Part shown: piece by piece, positions 7,391 through 16,493 of the stretch | How positions within the stretch are numbered: position 1 is the stretch's first letter | Layout: every line of letters begins with the position of its first letter | NCBI RefSeq assembly: GCF_030400225.1 | Contig: NZ_VJYB01000001.1 | Coordinates: 124,001-188,000 of the forward strand | Direction: 5' to 3' | DNA: 64,000 bases | DNA from: Lactobacillus sp. UCMA15818 | GTDB taxonomy: Bacteria; Bacillota; Bacilli; Lactobacillales; Lactobacillaceae | Position numbers and translations under genes: made by a program | Notes under the pieces: model-generated | The model's input: only the letters and a program-made list of their open reading frames with translations | What the model was told of the DNA's origin: nothing | Databases searched by the model: none

Positions 7391-8554
7391 ATGTCTGAGT
7401 ATCAAGATATGAATATTAAAAAGGTTTATTTTAATAAAAAAAATACTGATTTCAGCGATAATAAAGAAACATTTTCCATGAAAATAGATTCTGTTGCATC
7501 CTATATTAATGCTATTAAGCAAGCAGGTATAGACACAGAAAATAATGAACTTTTTAACCGTAGCCAAGAACAGAGCATAGGTCATAGAGGATTTCAGCCC
7601 AATCAATTAACAGAAAATCCTCACAGTATTTTTGCATCTAAAGATGTTCACGAGAAAATGAGAAGAAAAATAGGCTCATATTTGTTTTACAGAGGAGAAT
7701 CTCAAAAATACGACTATACTAGGCCTTCAATTTTCAAAGAAAAAGATGGAGCTTTTTTAATGAAAAAAGAAAAAGAAATTTTTCAAAAAATGATCAGTAT
7801 TTCCCCAGAATTACAGAATGAAAGATATAGTACTTTTGATAAATTAGCTATTATGCAGCATTACGGTGTTCCTACCAGACTTTTAGATATATCATCAAAT
7901 CCACTTGATGCTTTATACTTTGCAGTTTGTCAAGACGAAGGAGACGGTTCTGTACAAATATTTAAGCCATATCCTAACTCAGATAGCAATAAGAATAGAG
8001 TTAATTACCCAGATGGTGATAAAGTTGCTATTTTATCTGCACTATCTCAGCTTTCGTTTAATGAGCAAGTTCAAGTTTATAAAGATTGTCAAAAGTTAAT
8101 TTCTGAACATAAAAAAATACTAAAACCAGAAAATTTTGCCAAAGGTTTATCTAAGGGGTCTATTAATCTCTATCATGCTATTTCTAAAGAGAATAATAAT
8201 TTTGAAAAGAGAATAGAAGTGGAAGATTTAATGAATCCTTTAATTGTAGTACCTAACAAAATTGACTCAAGAATTTCAGCACAAAATGCTGCATTTTTAC
8301 TAATGGGACTAGTAAACATTTCTAGTTACAATTCTCAAGAAAAAATTTTGGAATTAGTAAACGAGAAACTGCAAGAATATAAAGTGGGAAATCGTAGTAT
8401 AGGTACAAATTACTTAATTAGAATAGTTATTAAGCAAAGATATAAAAAATTCATAAGAACAGAGCTTGAATTATTAGGAATAAATGTAGGTACTATCTAT
8501 ACAGATATGAACAATAAAATTTCTGCCATAGAGGATCAATTTTATTCTAAATAA
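7391..8554 (+). CDS. FRG domain-containing protein
   Basis: A 387-residue cytosolic protein with the FRG signature: LFYRGESQKYDYTRPSIFKE (around residues 97-116) and HYGVPTRLLDISSNPLDALYFAV (around 157-179). FRG proteins are frequent on phages and mobile elements; their biochemical activity is not established to my knowledge, and a role in defence or host interaction is only inferred. The rest of the sequence shows no other domain that I recognise. The start is ATG 7391 after AGAGGGT. It lies between the relaxase and the transfer channel genes, where Tn916-family elements often carry accessory genes, and is followed at once by the tcpC RBS. Confidence 0.8.
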   Translation: MSEYQDMNIKKVYFNKKNTDFSDNKETFSMKIDSVASYINAIKQAGIDTENNELFNRSQEQSIGHRGFQPNQLTENPHSIFASKDVHEKMRRKIGSYLFYRGESQKYDYTRPSIFKEKDGAFLMKKEKEIFQKMISISPELQNERYSTFDKLAIMQHYGVPTRLLDISSNPLDALYFAVCQDEGDGSVQIFKPYPNSDSNKNRVNYPDGDKVAILSALSQLSFNEQVQVYKDCQKLISEHKKILKPENFAKGLSKGSINLYHAISKENNNFEKRIEVEDLMNPLIVVPNKIDSRISAQNAAFLLMGLVNISSYNSQEKILELVNEKLQEYKVGNRSIGTNYLIRIVIKQRYKKFIRTELELLGINVGTIYTDMNNKISAIEDQFYSK

Positions 8555-8572
8555 TTAAAGGGGGTATTTAAA

Positions 8573-9523
8573 ATTAAAATCGGAAATTTTGAATTTAAAA
8601 GACGGAATTCCCGTCAAGTTGATAAAATTCCACATAAAAAGAAAAAAGTGAATATGAAATCAGCCAGGATCATTGTTTGGATAACAATGGTCTTTATTTT
8701 TTCTAGCGGAATTGTAGCTTTTATTAAAGCTAGTAGTGTTTCTCAGACAAATCATCGACTGCAAAAAGAGGTTCAAACTTATCAAGCAAAGCTTGATCGA
8801 GCTTCAACTAATGTCAGTGGTTACAGTCCATTATTAAACAACTACATGCAAGAATTTTTAAAGGTTTATCTCACCTATCCAAATAATACTGATGATATGG
8901 ATAAAAGAAATCAAGATTTATCTGCTTATTATGCAACTAACTTAATTACCAATGATCAAGCTGGTAAAGACAACCAGACTTTCAATAAAGCTTATCTTCA
9001 AAGTATCTATACGCAACAAGGTGTCAAGATTGCACAATACTATGTCAATTACTCTGTCAATAATAACCCAACCAGTGGTTATCTGAATATTCCTTTTAAA
9101 GTAAAAAATAGTAAATTCACTGTTGTTAGTTATCCCTATTTTTCTAATAAGATTGATCCAGTCGGTCACATTGGTAAATTACAAAGTAAATACTCTAAAG
9201 GCAATCAAACTACCTCAGTTAACCTAAACAATCAAGTCACTGATTTTACTAAGTCATTTTTGAAAAAATATGCAGCTGCCAAAACTAGTGATATGAAATT
9301 TATTATGGCTAATCCTCAAGGATTAGCTGATAACTATAAAATCGTTAATATCCAAAATCTACGTGTTTATGGTACTAAAAGTAATCCTGTCGTTCAATGC
9401 CTACTAATTTTAAAACGCAGTGATTCGGATATTGAACACTCAGAAAACGTCACTTTAAAACTCGCAAAACAGCAAACAACTTATTTTGTTGATGAGTTTA
9501 ATCATAATATTGGAGGAGATTAA
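8573..9523 (+). CDS. tcpC: Conjugal transfer protein TcpC (VirB8-like, ConB/Orf13 homologue), probable ATT start
   Basis: A channel scaffold protein: a short basic cytoplasmic tail, one membrane helix (IIVWITMVFIFSSGIVAFI) and an extracellular part with two NTF2-like domains, typical of TcpC. The first ATG/GTG in frame (GTG 8648) has no RBS and would delete the basic tail. I therefore place the start at ATT 8573, nine bases after the strong RBS AAAGGGGG (8557-8564); the protein then has 316 residues and begins KIGNFEFKRRNS. The frame is open only from the FRG stop codon, and no ATG, GTG or TTG lies between that RBS and 8648. If the ATT start is wrong, 8648 applies (291 residues). Confidence 0.85.
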   Translation: MKIGNFEFKRRNSRQVDKIPHKKKKVNMKSARIIVWITMVFIFSSGIVAFIKASSVSQTNHRLQKEVQTYQAKLDRASTNVSGYSPLLNNYMQEFLKVYLTYPNNTDDMDKRNQDLSAYYATNLITNDQAGKDNQTFNKAYLQSIYTQQGVKIAQYYVNYSVNNNPTSGYLNIPFKVKNSKFTVVSYPYFSNKIDPVGHIGKLQSKYSKGNQTTSVNLNNQVTDFTKSFLKKYAAAKTSDMKFIMANPQGLADNYKIVNIQNLRVYGTKSNPVVQCLLILKRSDSDIEHSENVTLKLAKQQTTYFVDEFNHNIGGD

Positions 9524-9524
9524 T

Positions 9525-9773
9525 ATGCAACCTATCTTTTTAGCTTCTGAATTACCGTCTTTAGGCAATGTTTCTGATTGGGTCGTCACACAAGGTAAAT
9601 ATGCGATCACAATTATTATTGTTATTTTACTGGTTAAATTTATTTTCCGCCAAGAACTAGGTAGAGCGATTGGAATTGCTTTATTGACTGGTTTAACTTG
9701 GTTTGTCATTTCCAACTCGCAAACTGTTTTTACTGCCATTGGTAATATCTTCAAAACCATTTTCGGGAGTTGA
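9525..9773 (+). CDS. Small conjugation membrane protein (ConC-like position)
   Basis: An 82-residue protein with an N-terminal extracytoplasmic stretch and two hydrophobic segments (YAITIIIVILLVKFIF and AIGIALLTGLTWFVIS). Its place between the TcpC and TcpE homologues corresponds to ConC of ICEBs1 and to small pilin-like or VirB2/3-like proteins in related systems. The homology is positional only. It starts at ATG 9525 with GGAGGAG ahead of it. Confidence 0.7.
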   Translation: MQPIFLASELPSLGNVSDWVVTQGKYAITIIIVILLVKFIFRQELGRAIGIALLTGLTWFVISNSQTVFTAIGNIFKTIFGS

Positions 9774-9779
9774 TCAATA

Positions 9780-10205
9780 TTGGAAAAACATAATTATAAC
9801 TACCGTAATGTTTTTAACGAACCAATTAAAATAAAGCAGTTAACACAAAATTTTTCACTGCCGTATTTCATCAAATTGAGAGATGTTTTAGTTTATCTGT
9901 TAACACTAATTATTCTCTTTATTGTTTTTCATTCAGTTGTAAGTTTTATCAGTTCATATATCCCGTTGTTTACCATGCTGTTTTATGTTGGTATGCCATA
10001 CCTAACAGTACGCTTAGTTGAGAAGGTTCAACCAGACGGCAAGAATATTTTCTGGTATTTACTAGATTACATCACTTTTTATTTTGAGTATCTGCAAGGC
10101 AAAAAGAAAATTTGTCACGATATTAAAGTTAGCTACACTGATAAACCAGTCGTTTTTGATGAATTTAATTACAGAAAGAAGGGTAATCATGGAAAAAGAA
10201 ATTAG
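9780..10205 (+). CDS. tcpE: TcpE family conjugal transfer membrane protein (ConD-like, VirB3-type)
   Basis: A 141-residue protein with a hydrophilic N-terminus, two membrane helices (about residues 35-80) and a charged C-terminus, the usual build of TcpE/ConD (VirB3-like) proteins that dock the VirB4 ATPase to the channel. The start is TTG 9780, six bases after the previous stop. The 3' end overlaps ardA by 17 bases, so translation is probably coupled. Confidence 0.75.
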   Translation: MEKHNYNYRNVFNEPIKIKQLTQNFSLPYFIKLRDVLVYLLTLIILFIVFHSVVSFISSYIPLFTMLFYVGMPYLTVRLVEKVQPDGKNIFWYLLDYITFYFEYLQGKKKICHDIKVSYTDKPVVFDEFNYRKKGNHGKRN

Positions 10206-10689
10206 TATCTTTGTTGAAAATCTTGCTCGCCGAAATGCTGGCAACACCCAAGGTGCCTGGTTCACCTTACCAGTACCATTTAATACGATTGCTCGTAAAA
10301 TTAGATTAAGTGAAAACGAAGAAGAATGGATCATCACAGACTATGAAGCTCCATTTAACATTGGCGAATATGACAATATTAACAAGCTTAACCGAATTGC
10401 GACTGAATTGGATAATGTGCCTGATTATTTATGGGAAAATGCTCGTGATTTACTTGGCAGCGGGATTTATGAAAGTATCGAAGATTTAGTAAGTGATCCT
10501 GAACGCGTTATCTATCTACCCAATATTTCAGAAGATAGCGACCTCGGCAGCTATTTAGTTGAACATAATACTTGGTATGACGTTCCAAACAACTTAGCCG
10601 GTTACATCAATACTAGAAAATTTGGTCAGGATTACCGCTTTAGCACTGATGGTTTCTTTGCTAAAACTGGTTTCTTTATCTCCGCATGA
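10189..10689 (+). CDS. ardA: Antirestriction protein ArdA
   Basis: A 166-residue acidic protein of the ArdA family, a DNA mimic that blocks type I restriction enzymes when the element enters a new host as single-stranded, then double-stranded DNA. Family features are the opening SIFVENLARRNAG, the GAWFTLP segment and many Asp/Glu residues (SENEEEW, SEDSDLGSYLVEHN). Its length equals that of Tn916 Orf18. I start it at ATG 10189 (RBS AGAAGGG) rather than at the upstream in-frame start. It is embedded in the transfer operon between tcpE and the VirB4 gene, so it would be expressed during transfer. Confidence 0.9.
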   Translation: MEKEISIFVENLARRNAGNTQGAWFTLPVPFNTIARKIRLSENEEEWIITDYEAPFNIGEYDNINKLNRIATELDNVPDYLWENARDLLGSGIYESIEDLVSDPERVIYLPNISEDSDLGSYLVEHNTWYDVPNNLAGYINTRKFGQDYRFSTDGFFAKTGFFISA

Positions 10690-10985
10690 TATTTTTAACT
10701 CAAAAAGAAGCAATCAGAACTTATCTAATTTGGGTAGATAAGCAGTTAGGCAAAGAAAAAAATATTAAATATATGCCTTTGGTAAAGGTTGGTGAATTTC
10801 GTGACCACGAAGTCAGTAGTTTTGAAATTGCCTTTATGACTATGACTGATGAATTACGTACTCACAAAAAGTACAAAAACCTGCACTATGATAAACTGCC
10901 AAAAAACTATGCCGTGCAAATTATTCAAGATCGTAAGAGAAACTTCCGTGAACGTTTATTGAATGAGCTACTAATGATTTATTGA
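10686..10985 (+). CDS. Hypothetical protein between ardA and the VirB4 gene
   Basis: A 99-residue basic, soluble protein without membrane segment or signal. I do not recognise the family. Its ATG overlaps the ardA stop (ATGA), so it is translationally coupled to ardA, and it sits 16 bases before the VirB4 homologue. The C-terminal part (QIIQDRKRNFRERLLNELL) is probably helical and could bind nucleic acid or a partner. Co-location suggests help to ArdA or to the channel ATPase; this is inference. Confidence 0.65.
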   Translation: MIFLTQKEAIRTYLIWVDKQLGKEKNIKYMPLVKVGEFRDHEVSSFEIAFMTMTDELRTHKKYKNLHYDKLPKNYAVQIIQDRKRNFRERLLNELLMIY

Positions 10986-11001
10986 GAGGAGGAGGAATTT
11001 A

Positions 11002-13263
11002 ATGGAATTACAGACACCTTTTAAGTTAATGAAAGACAATTTACTGCTAACAAAAAGTGGTGATATTTGGGCTTACTACAAAATTAAGCCTGAAAGTATT
11101 GCCACTAATGACCTAGATAAAAAAGAATTAAATAAACGCATGATGGCATTTATCTATGGCACACTTTCCAAATACAGTGAACTACACTTGGAAATGCTAC
11201 CAAAAGATATGAACTTGACTGAACGTTTTACACAATTAGGCAAAGATTTTGCTGATGAAGCTTTACCAATTGCCAAATATTATGCTAATGAAACAGTAAA
11301 GCAGTTAGGATATGAACTCGGAACTATTACTAATGAAGAATTTATCCTTGGTGTGAAATTGAAGTCGTTTCAATATGCTGATTCAATTAAAACTGCTATT
11401 TCCAGTGGCTATGATCAATTTCTACAAAAGACTTTTTCGGCACTGGGTTATGAAGCAACAATTAATGAAACTTATTTCAAACAGTTTGCTAACGAACTAG
11501 ACGAACTAAATTCAACTATGATCACAGTTAAAGGAACGCCTTTAAAAGAAAACGAACTGGCGTATTTGATTCGTTATAACTTTATCAGAAACATTCAACA
11601 TGATGTGCTAAAAGAAAGCAAAGAGCATAATTTTTACAAACTTACGGATACAATTCTTGATCCAAGTGAGAAAGGATTCTTGAAATTGGAAAACGATCAA
11701 GGAACTTCATATGTTGCTTTCATTCCAATTGGTGCTTTACCGGATAATATCAGCTTTTCTCATTTATTTGAAACGGCACAAAGCATGAAATTTTCCGTAG
11801 AATTACAAATTAAAGCGGAGTATCAAGAAGTTGACGGTTTAAATGGCCTGAACTCTAAACTTTCTAGACTTCGTAGAAGATTTAAGAGTACCACCCAAGA
11901 AGCGCACCAAACAGGTGACCGTGATAGTCAACAAAATTTAACTAATCAAATTCTTTTAGATGAATTACAAAATGATATTGAAGCAGGTAAATCTATTTTG
12001 AAATGGTTAGCTTGCTTTGTTATTTCAGGAAATACAAAAGAAGAAGTTAAAGCTCGTTCTGATCGTTTAATTAATCGTCTTAGTTTAAGGGATATTGAAG
12101 CTTATCGACCTAATGCTGATCAACTACCATTGTTTTACCGTTTGCTCCAAGGTAATTCACTGGAAGGTAATAAAAACTGGTTACAGGTAACCAGTAACGA
12201 GGGCTTTGCGGAAAATCTGTTTGCGGTGAGTAACCGTTTAGGCAACAATGTTGGCTGGTATATCGGTCGTGTTGATGATTTAGCTGAAAGCCAGTCACTC
12301 GAACAATCAATTTATGCCAGTCGTAAAATTGTTTTGTTTAATCCAACAATCGCTAATAAAGGTATTAAAGGCGCAAAGACTGACAGTCCACATATTGCGG
12401 TCACTGGTGAAACTGGCAAAGGAAAATCATTCCTAGTCAAATTGCTGTTTATCTACATGTCGTTTATGAAAACAAAGCTTTTATACATTGATCCTAAAAA
12501 AGAAATTCGTAACTGGTTCAACAAAGTGATTGGAAAACGAGAATTGGGCGAAAAAGTCGGTATGTTAAACGTGATTGAAATCTTAAAAAGTTCTGATGAT
12601 CCAGAAATCAAAGGCGCTGGCAATTTGCTTTATGAGATGATAACTGATTCTGTCTTACAACTGGGTTTTTCTGATGGTTCAAATGATGGTGTCAATCTAG
12701 CAGACCGAATCAATGTTCTAGAAGTATCTGGTTTAGAGCTACCAAAGGAGGGTGATAATCCTGATAATTACTCTGACCTAGAGAAAAAATCAGTTGCTTT
12801 AATGATTCCACTAGGTAAGTTCTGTGAGAAATTCGGTTCAAATGATAGCAATTCTTATACCGCTGAAATTTTTGATGAAGCTTGGATTTTCAATGTTGCT
12901 AAAAGTGGTAAGAAAATCCTCAAATCTATGAAACGTGTCGGACATTCACAAAATAACATGTTGTTGTACGCCACTCAATCAGTGGCAGATATTTCTGACC
13001 AAAATGATCATGGTCAATTTGGTGTCTTGTTTGCGTTTGATGAACCCAGCGAACGTGAAGCAATCCTAAACCATGTTCAACTACCAGTCAATGAAGAAAA
13101 CCTACATTGGTTATCCAATATGATTAAAGGACAATGTTTATTCCGTGATATTTACGGTCGGGTTGGAAAAATTGCGGTTCACTCACTTTTTGATGAAATG
13201 ACCAGCTCCTTTAAGACAATCAACAAAACGGCTTCTTCTAAAAGTGAGGAAATGTATCGGTAA
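11002..13263 (+). CDS. VirB4-like conjugation ATPase (ConE/TcpF, Orf16 homologue)
   Basis: A 753-residue AAA+ ATPase that energises the type IV secretion channel from the cytoplasmic face. Walker A is GETGKGKS (469-476) and Walker B AEIFDEAW (D625/E626). A long N-terminal domain of about 400 residues is as in VirB4 proteins. The start is ATG 11002 after GAGGAGGAGG. Full length, no frameshift seen. The downstream VirB6-like gene begins 31 bases later. It is in the core position of the operon shared with Tn916 and ICEBs1. Confidence 0.92.
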   Translation: MELQTPFKLMKDNLLLTKSGDIWAYYKIKPESIATNDLDKKELNKRMMAFIYGTLSKYSELHLEMLPKDMNLTERFTQLGKDFADEALPIAKYYANETVKQLGYELGTITNEEFILGVKLKSFQYADSIKTAISSGYDQFLQKTFSALGYEATINETYFKQFANELDELNSTMITVKGTPLKENELAYLIRYNFIRNIQHDVLKESKEHNFYKLTDTILDPSEKGFLKLENDQGTSYVAFIPIGALPDNISFSHLFETAQSMKFSVELQIKAEYQEVDGLNGLNSKLSRLRRRFKSTTQEAHQTGDRDSQQNLTNQILLDELQNDIEAGKSILKWLACFVISGNTKEEVKARSDRLINRLSLRDIEAYRPNADQLPLFYRLLQGNSLEGNKNWLQVTSNEGFAENLFAVSNRLGNNVGWYIGRVDDLAESQSLEQSIYASRKIVLFNPTIANKGIKGAKTDSPHIAVTGETGKGKSFLVKLLFIYMSFMKTKLLYIDPKKEIRNWFNKVIGKRELGEKVGMLNVIEILKSSDDPEIKGAGNLLYEMITDSVLQLGFSDGSNDGVNLADRINVLEVSGLELPKEGDNPDNYSDLEKKSVALMIPLGKFCEKFGSNDSNSYTAEIFDEAWIFNVAKSGKKILKSMKRVGHSQNNMLLYATQSVADISDQNDHGQFGVLFAFDEPSEREAILNHVQLPVNEENLHWLSNMIKGQCLFRDIYGRVGKIAVHSLFDEMTSSFKTINKTASSKSEEMYR

Positions 13264-13294
13264 AAACAATCAAGAAAGTTTAGGAGGTGACTAT

Positions 13295-15106
13295 TTGAAA
13301 AGTAAATTTACAACGTTTGGACTAATTGGCGCTGCTGCGTTGGTTAGTCTTTTACTTTGCAAGATTTCTGTTTTGGCAGCTTCTAATTCGTCTGTGAAAA
13401 ACATTTTGGCTGGCTATGATATGAACAAAATTCTTTCCACACTGGACTCTTTTAATCCTTACATGGAAAAGGCTGGATTAACTGATGTAACACTAAAGGC
13501 AATTACTGCTTTAACTGGATTCTTTTGGGAGATCAATCGTTTTGTGTTTAAAATCTTCGATTTTTCTCTCCAAATGATGTTTGGTGCAACCTCAATCAAT
13601 AACAGTATTAACACCTTGATTGATAAGATTTCTGGTCTTTCTGGTCAGCTATGGGATAACTTATTTGGCAAGTTTGGAATCATCTTATTTGTAATTTCAA
13701 TCCTGAGTGCTTTTTATATTTTTGCCTTTAAAAATGAGCGAGACGGTCTGAAAAGAATATTCTTAACGCTCGTGATTGTTGGCTTCTCAACTGTCTGGTT
13801 CAAAAATTCCAGTTATATGTTGCAAACTTTTAATTCAATTTCGACAACTGCACAAAGTTCATTGATGAGTTTAGATGATTCACAAGCAATCAAAAATGCT
13901 GATGCTACTAGTATTGTCCGTAAAAACTTCTTTGAAAAATCCATTGAACGACCCTATTATTTAATGAATTATGGCAAGACGGATATTGCTGATATTCAAA
14001 AAGCCAATGAAGATCCATACGAATTTCTTTCGGTCGATTATGACAAAGACTCTGATTCAATTAGTGAAAAAGTTAATGCCAGTAACAACAAGTATCTTAA
14101 AGAAAACCATATGTATTACAAGATACTAATTGCGTTAATGTCACCGTTGGTGTCAATCAGCTATGGGGTTCCACTGTTTGCGATTGGCTTTTTAAATCTG
14201 TGTGTGCAGATTTTTGCTTTAGTTTTATCGTTAATATTACCAATTATGGCTTTGTTGAGTCTGATTCCAAAATATTCTAGCAGTTTATTTAAAGGCTTGA
14301 TGGACGTTATCTTGTTATTCTTCTCGAAAGCTTGTTTAGTGCTTGGAATTCTCGCAATCAATGTCTGCCAAGAAATCGTTGATATTATTATTCCACCAAA
14401 CTCTTACGCTGGGTATTTTGTTAATGCTTTAGTGTTATGGCTGATTATGTTTTTAGGCTGGAAGAATCGCAGTTATCTGATTAAGCGTTTCTCTGGTGGT
14501 CGAATTAACTCATCTAAAGAAGTTTTACAAACTGTCAATAATCAAAAAGAAAAAATTGTTGAAAGTGTTCATCAAGCTAATGATCGACTGGAGAACGCTA
14601 ATCACTTTGTTAGAAATTCTGGAGAAAAAATGGCAAGTTTCTTTAGCCGTGGTACTTCTAGCAGTGAAACGTCTGCTGACGTTAGTGAAGCTAAAAAGAA
14701 AGTTAATCAAACAAAGCGAACTCCACAAGAAAATGTTCAATCAACCACTTTTATTAAAAAAATGGCTCAAAAACGAAAACAAAAATCAGCAGCTTCAGAG
14801 CAACTTGACCCTAAAGATAAAAAGATTGCTGAACCACAAGAAACTAAGCCAAGCACTCAAAAAGAAATTCAGCAAAAAAGGATTGTTAAAATTGATGATC
14901 ATTTTGAAAAAGGTAAGGATAGTAAAATACCCGATCCAATCAAACCAAAAGATCTAAAACAAGAACGCAAGTTAATGGTTGATGCTAGAACTAAACAACA
15001 GATTACAGGGTTAAATGAAGCACAATATCAAGCTAAAAAGAAGTTAAATGACTCTAAAGTAAAGACAGATAAAATACAAGAAAAAATCGAATCAATGAGA
15101 GAGTAG
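13295..15106 (+). CDS. VirB6-like polytopic channel protein (ConG/Orf15 homologue)
   Basis: A 603-residue membrane protein: N-terminal signal-like segment (GLIGAAALVSLLLCKISVLA), then about six to seven further hydrophobic helices up to residue ~400, and a long hydrophilic, lysine-rich cytoplasmic tail likely to be coiled coil in part. This is the architecture of ConG/VirB6-type proteins that form the inner-membrane part of the conjugation channel. The frame is open from 13244 but TTG 13295 follows the RBS TAGGAGGTGA and gives the signal segment directly. It lies between the VirB4 and wall hydrolase genes, as in Tn916. Confidence 0.85.
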   Translation: MKSKFTTFGLIGAAALVSLLLCKISVLAASNSSVKNILAGYDMNKILSTLDSFNPYMEKAGLTDVTLKAITALTGFFWEINRFVFKIFDFSLQMMFGATSINNSINTLIDKISGLSGQLWDNLFGKFGIILFVISILSAFYIFAFKNERDGLKRIFLTLVIVGFSTVWFKNSSYMLQTFNSISTTAQSSLMSLDDSQAIKNADATSIVRKNFFEKSIERPYYLMNYGKTDIADIQKANEDPYEFLSVDYDKDSDSISEKVNASNNKYLKENHMYYKILIALMSPLVSISYGVPLFAIGFLNLCVQIFALVLSLILPIMALLSLIPKYSSSLFKGLMDVILLFFSKACLVLGILAINVCQEIVDIIIPPNSYAGYFVNALVLWLIMFLGWKNRSYLIKRFSGGRINSSKEVLQTVNNQKEKIVESVHQANDRLENANHFVRNSGEKMASFFSRGTSSSETSADVSEAKKKVNQTKRTPQENVQSTTFIKKMAQKRKQKSAASEQLDPKDKKIAEPQETKPSTQKEIQQKRIVKIDDHFEKGKDSKIPDPIKPKDLKQERKLMVDARTKQQITGLNEAQYQAKKKLNDSKVKTDKIQEKIESMRE

Positions 15107-15115
15107 GTGAATCTT

Positions 15116-15283
15116 ATGTGGCAATTGGTGGGGTACGTTTCGCTCAATATTTACCTACAAGCTGAGTCTAAGGAAAAGCTTAATCAACTAGCTATTCAAA
15201 AATATAACCCAGCTTTAAGTAAACAAAAACATTGGAAAAATATTTATCCAGAACCGATGTTAATTAACTATTCACGAAAGTAA
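15116..15283 (+). CDS. Small hypothetical protein (55 residues) in the transfer operon
   Basis: ATG 15116 follows TAGGTGA at a good distance and opens a frame of 55 codons (MWQLVGYVSLNIYLQAESKE...), with basic and aromatic residues near the end. It starts 9 bases after the VirB6-like gene and lies before the wall hydrolase gene. It has no clear membrane helix. Small proteins at this position are common in the family, but I cannot assign a function. Confidence 0.55.
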   Translation: MWQLVGYVSLNIYLQAESKEKLNQLAIQKYNPALSKQKHWKNIYPEPMLINYSRK

Positions 15284-15331
15284 AATACCCACCAATTTTA
15301 TGTCAGTCGTGAAGAAATACGAGGTGAGTAA

Positions 15332-16483
15332 ATGAAACTAAAGTTAGTCGGGATCTTAACGATCCCGATTTTTTTGCTGGTTATTCTAATTGTTATTGTT
15401 TTTATGATTTTTGATGGCAATGAAAAAAGTAATATTACAGATTTAGATTGTGCCAATAATTTAGGTATTTCAGGTAATCAAATATCTAAAGATACTGAAA
15501 AGAACGCTCAAATTATTTGGAACTATCTAATTAATCAAGGTTGGTCTAAAGCTGCGATAGCTGGTGTTCTAGGTAACTTACAACAAGAATCAAATATCAA
15601 TCCCACTTCAACTAATTCAAGTTCTGGTGCACATGGAATCGCTCAGTGGTTAGGTAATCGCTTAACTAATGAAAAGAGCTTCGCAACCGAACACAGCAAA
15701 GATCCTGATAGTATTCAAGCTCAAGTCATGTTTCTCTACGAGGAAGCAAATGGAACCGAAAAATCTAATTTAGGAGATTACGCTAAAAATTCAACTGATC
15801 CAGCTATTGCTGCGGTTCAATGGGAGTTACGTTTTGAACGAGCTGGAAAGAATGAAGCCAATAACACTACTAGAGCAAGCAATGCAGAGTATTGGTACAA
15901 CAAGTTTAAAGACTCAACCGGAGATAATTCTAATTCAAATACTGTTGAAATTACTGAAACAGATCAAGCTTGTTATAAAAATGCTGGTGAAGCACTTAGT
16001 GTCTCTGGTCCAACTGACAAGTGGTGGACGGATTTATCGGCTTGGGCTAATAAATGGGCGGACAAAGTTCCCGATAACTATTTGCTGGGTGGTAATCCTT
16101 CGAACCTTGATAATTCAGCAACCGCTAAAGCAGTGCATGGCGCAACTGACTGTTCAGGCTTTACTTACTGGGCATTTAATAAAATCGGAATTACACTGAC
16201 TCGGACGTCACAAACGCAATGGTCACAAGATGTTGATGAAGTAAAAAAAGAAGATGCTAAAGCTGGCGATCTAGTTTTCTTTTACAGTTCAGTCAATGAC
16301 GGTGCTGGGTCAGGGTATAGTCATGTTGGGATCTATATCGGAAATGGTCAGATGATTGATGAGGAAAATTCTGGAATTAAAAAAACAAACGTTTGGCAAG
16401 TAAATAATCCAGCATATGGCAACTGGAGTAAAGTTTCATATGGTCGAATTAAAGCAAGTTTATTACCAGATAAGTATAAATGA
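15332..16483 (+). CDS. cwlT: Bifunctional cell wall hydrolase (CwlT/Orf14-like: phage-type lysozyme + NlpC/P60)
   Basis: A 383-residue exported, membrane-anchored enzyme that opens peptidoglycan for the conjugation channel (VirB1 role). It has an N-terminal helix (LVGILTIPIFLLVILIVIVF), then a muramidase-like domain with likely catalytic E86 (GNLQQESNINP), then an NlpC/P60 peptidase domain with C274 (TDCSGF) and H331 (SHVGIYIGNG). It is similar in layout to CwlT of ICEBs1 and Orf14 of Tn916. The start is ATG 15332 after GAGGTGAG. It is followed by two small membrane-anchored proteins in the same operon. Confidence 0.9.
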   Translation: MKLKLVGILTIPIFLLVILIVIVFMIFDGNEKSNITDLDCANNLGISGNQISKDTEKNAQIIWNYLINQGWSKAAIAGVLGNLQQESNINPTSTNSSSGAHGIAQWLGNRLTNEKSFATEHSKDPDSIQAQVMFLYEEANGTEKSNLGDYAKNSTDPAIAAVQWELRFERAGKNEANNTTRASNAEYWYNKFKDSTGDNSNSNTVEITETDQACYKNAGEALSVSGPTDKWWTDLSAWANKWADKVPDNYLLGGNPSNLDNSATAKAVHGATDCSGFTYWAFNKIGITLTRTSQTQWSQDVDEVKKEDAKAGDLVFFYSSVNDGAGSGYSHVGIYIGNGQMIDEENSGIKKTNVWQVNNPAYGNWSKVSYGRIKASLLPDKYK

Positions 16484-16493
16484 GGTGAACCAG

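Noticed and set aside
14496-14957. A 153-codon plus-strand frame inside the VirB6-like gene
   Set aside because: It is the +1 shadow of the lysine-rich tail; low-complexity Leu/Lys composition and no RBS.
15807-16199. A 130-codon frame inside cwlT
   Set aside because: Alternate-frame shadow of the NlpC/P60 protein; no RBS and no domain.
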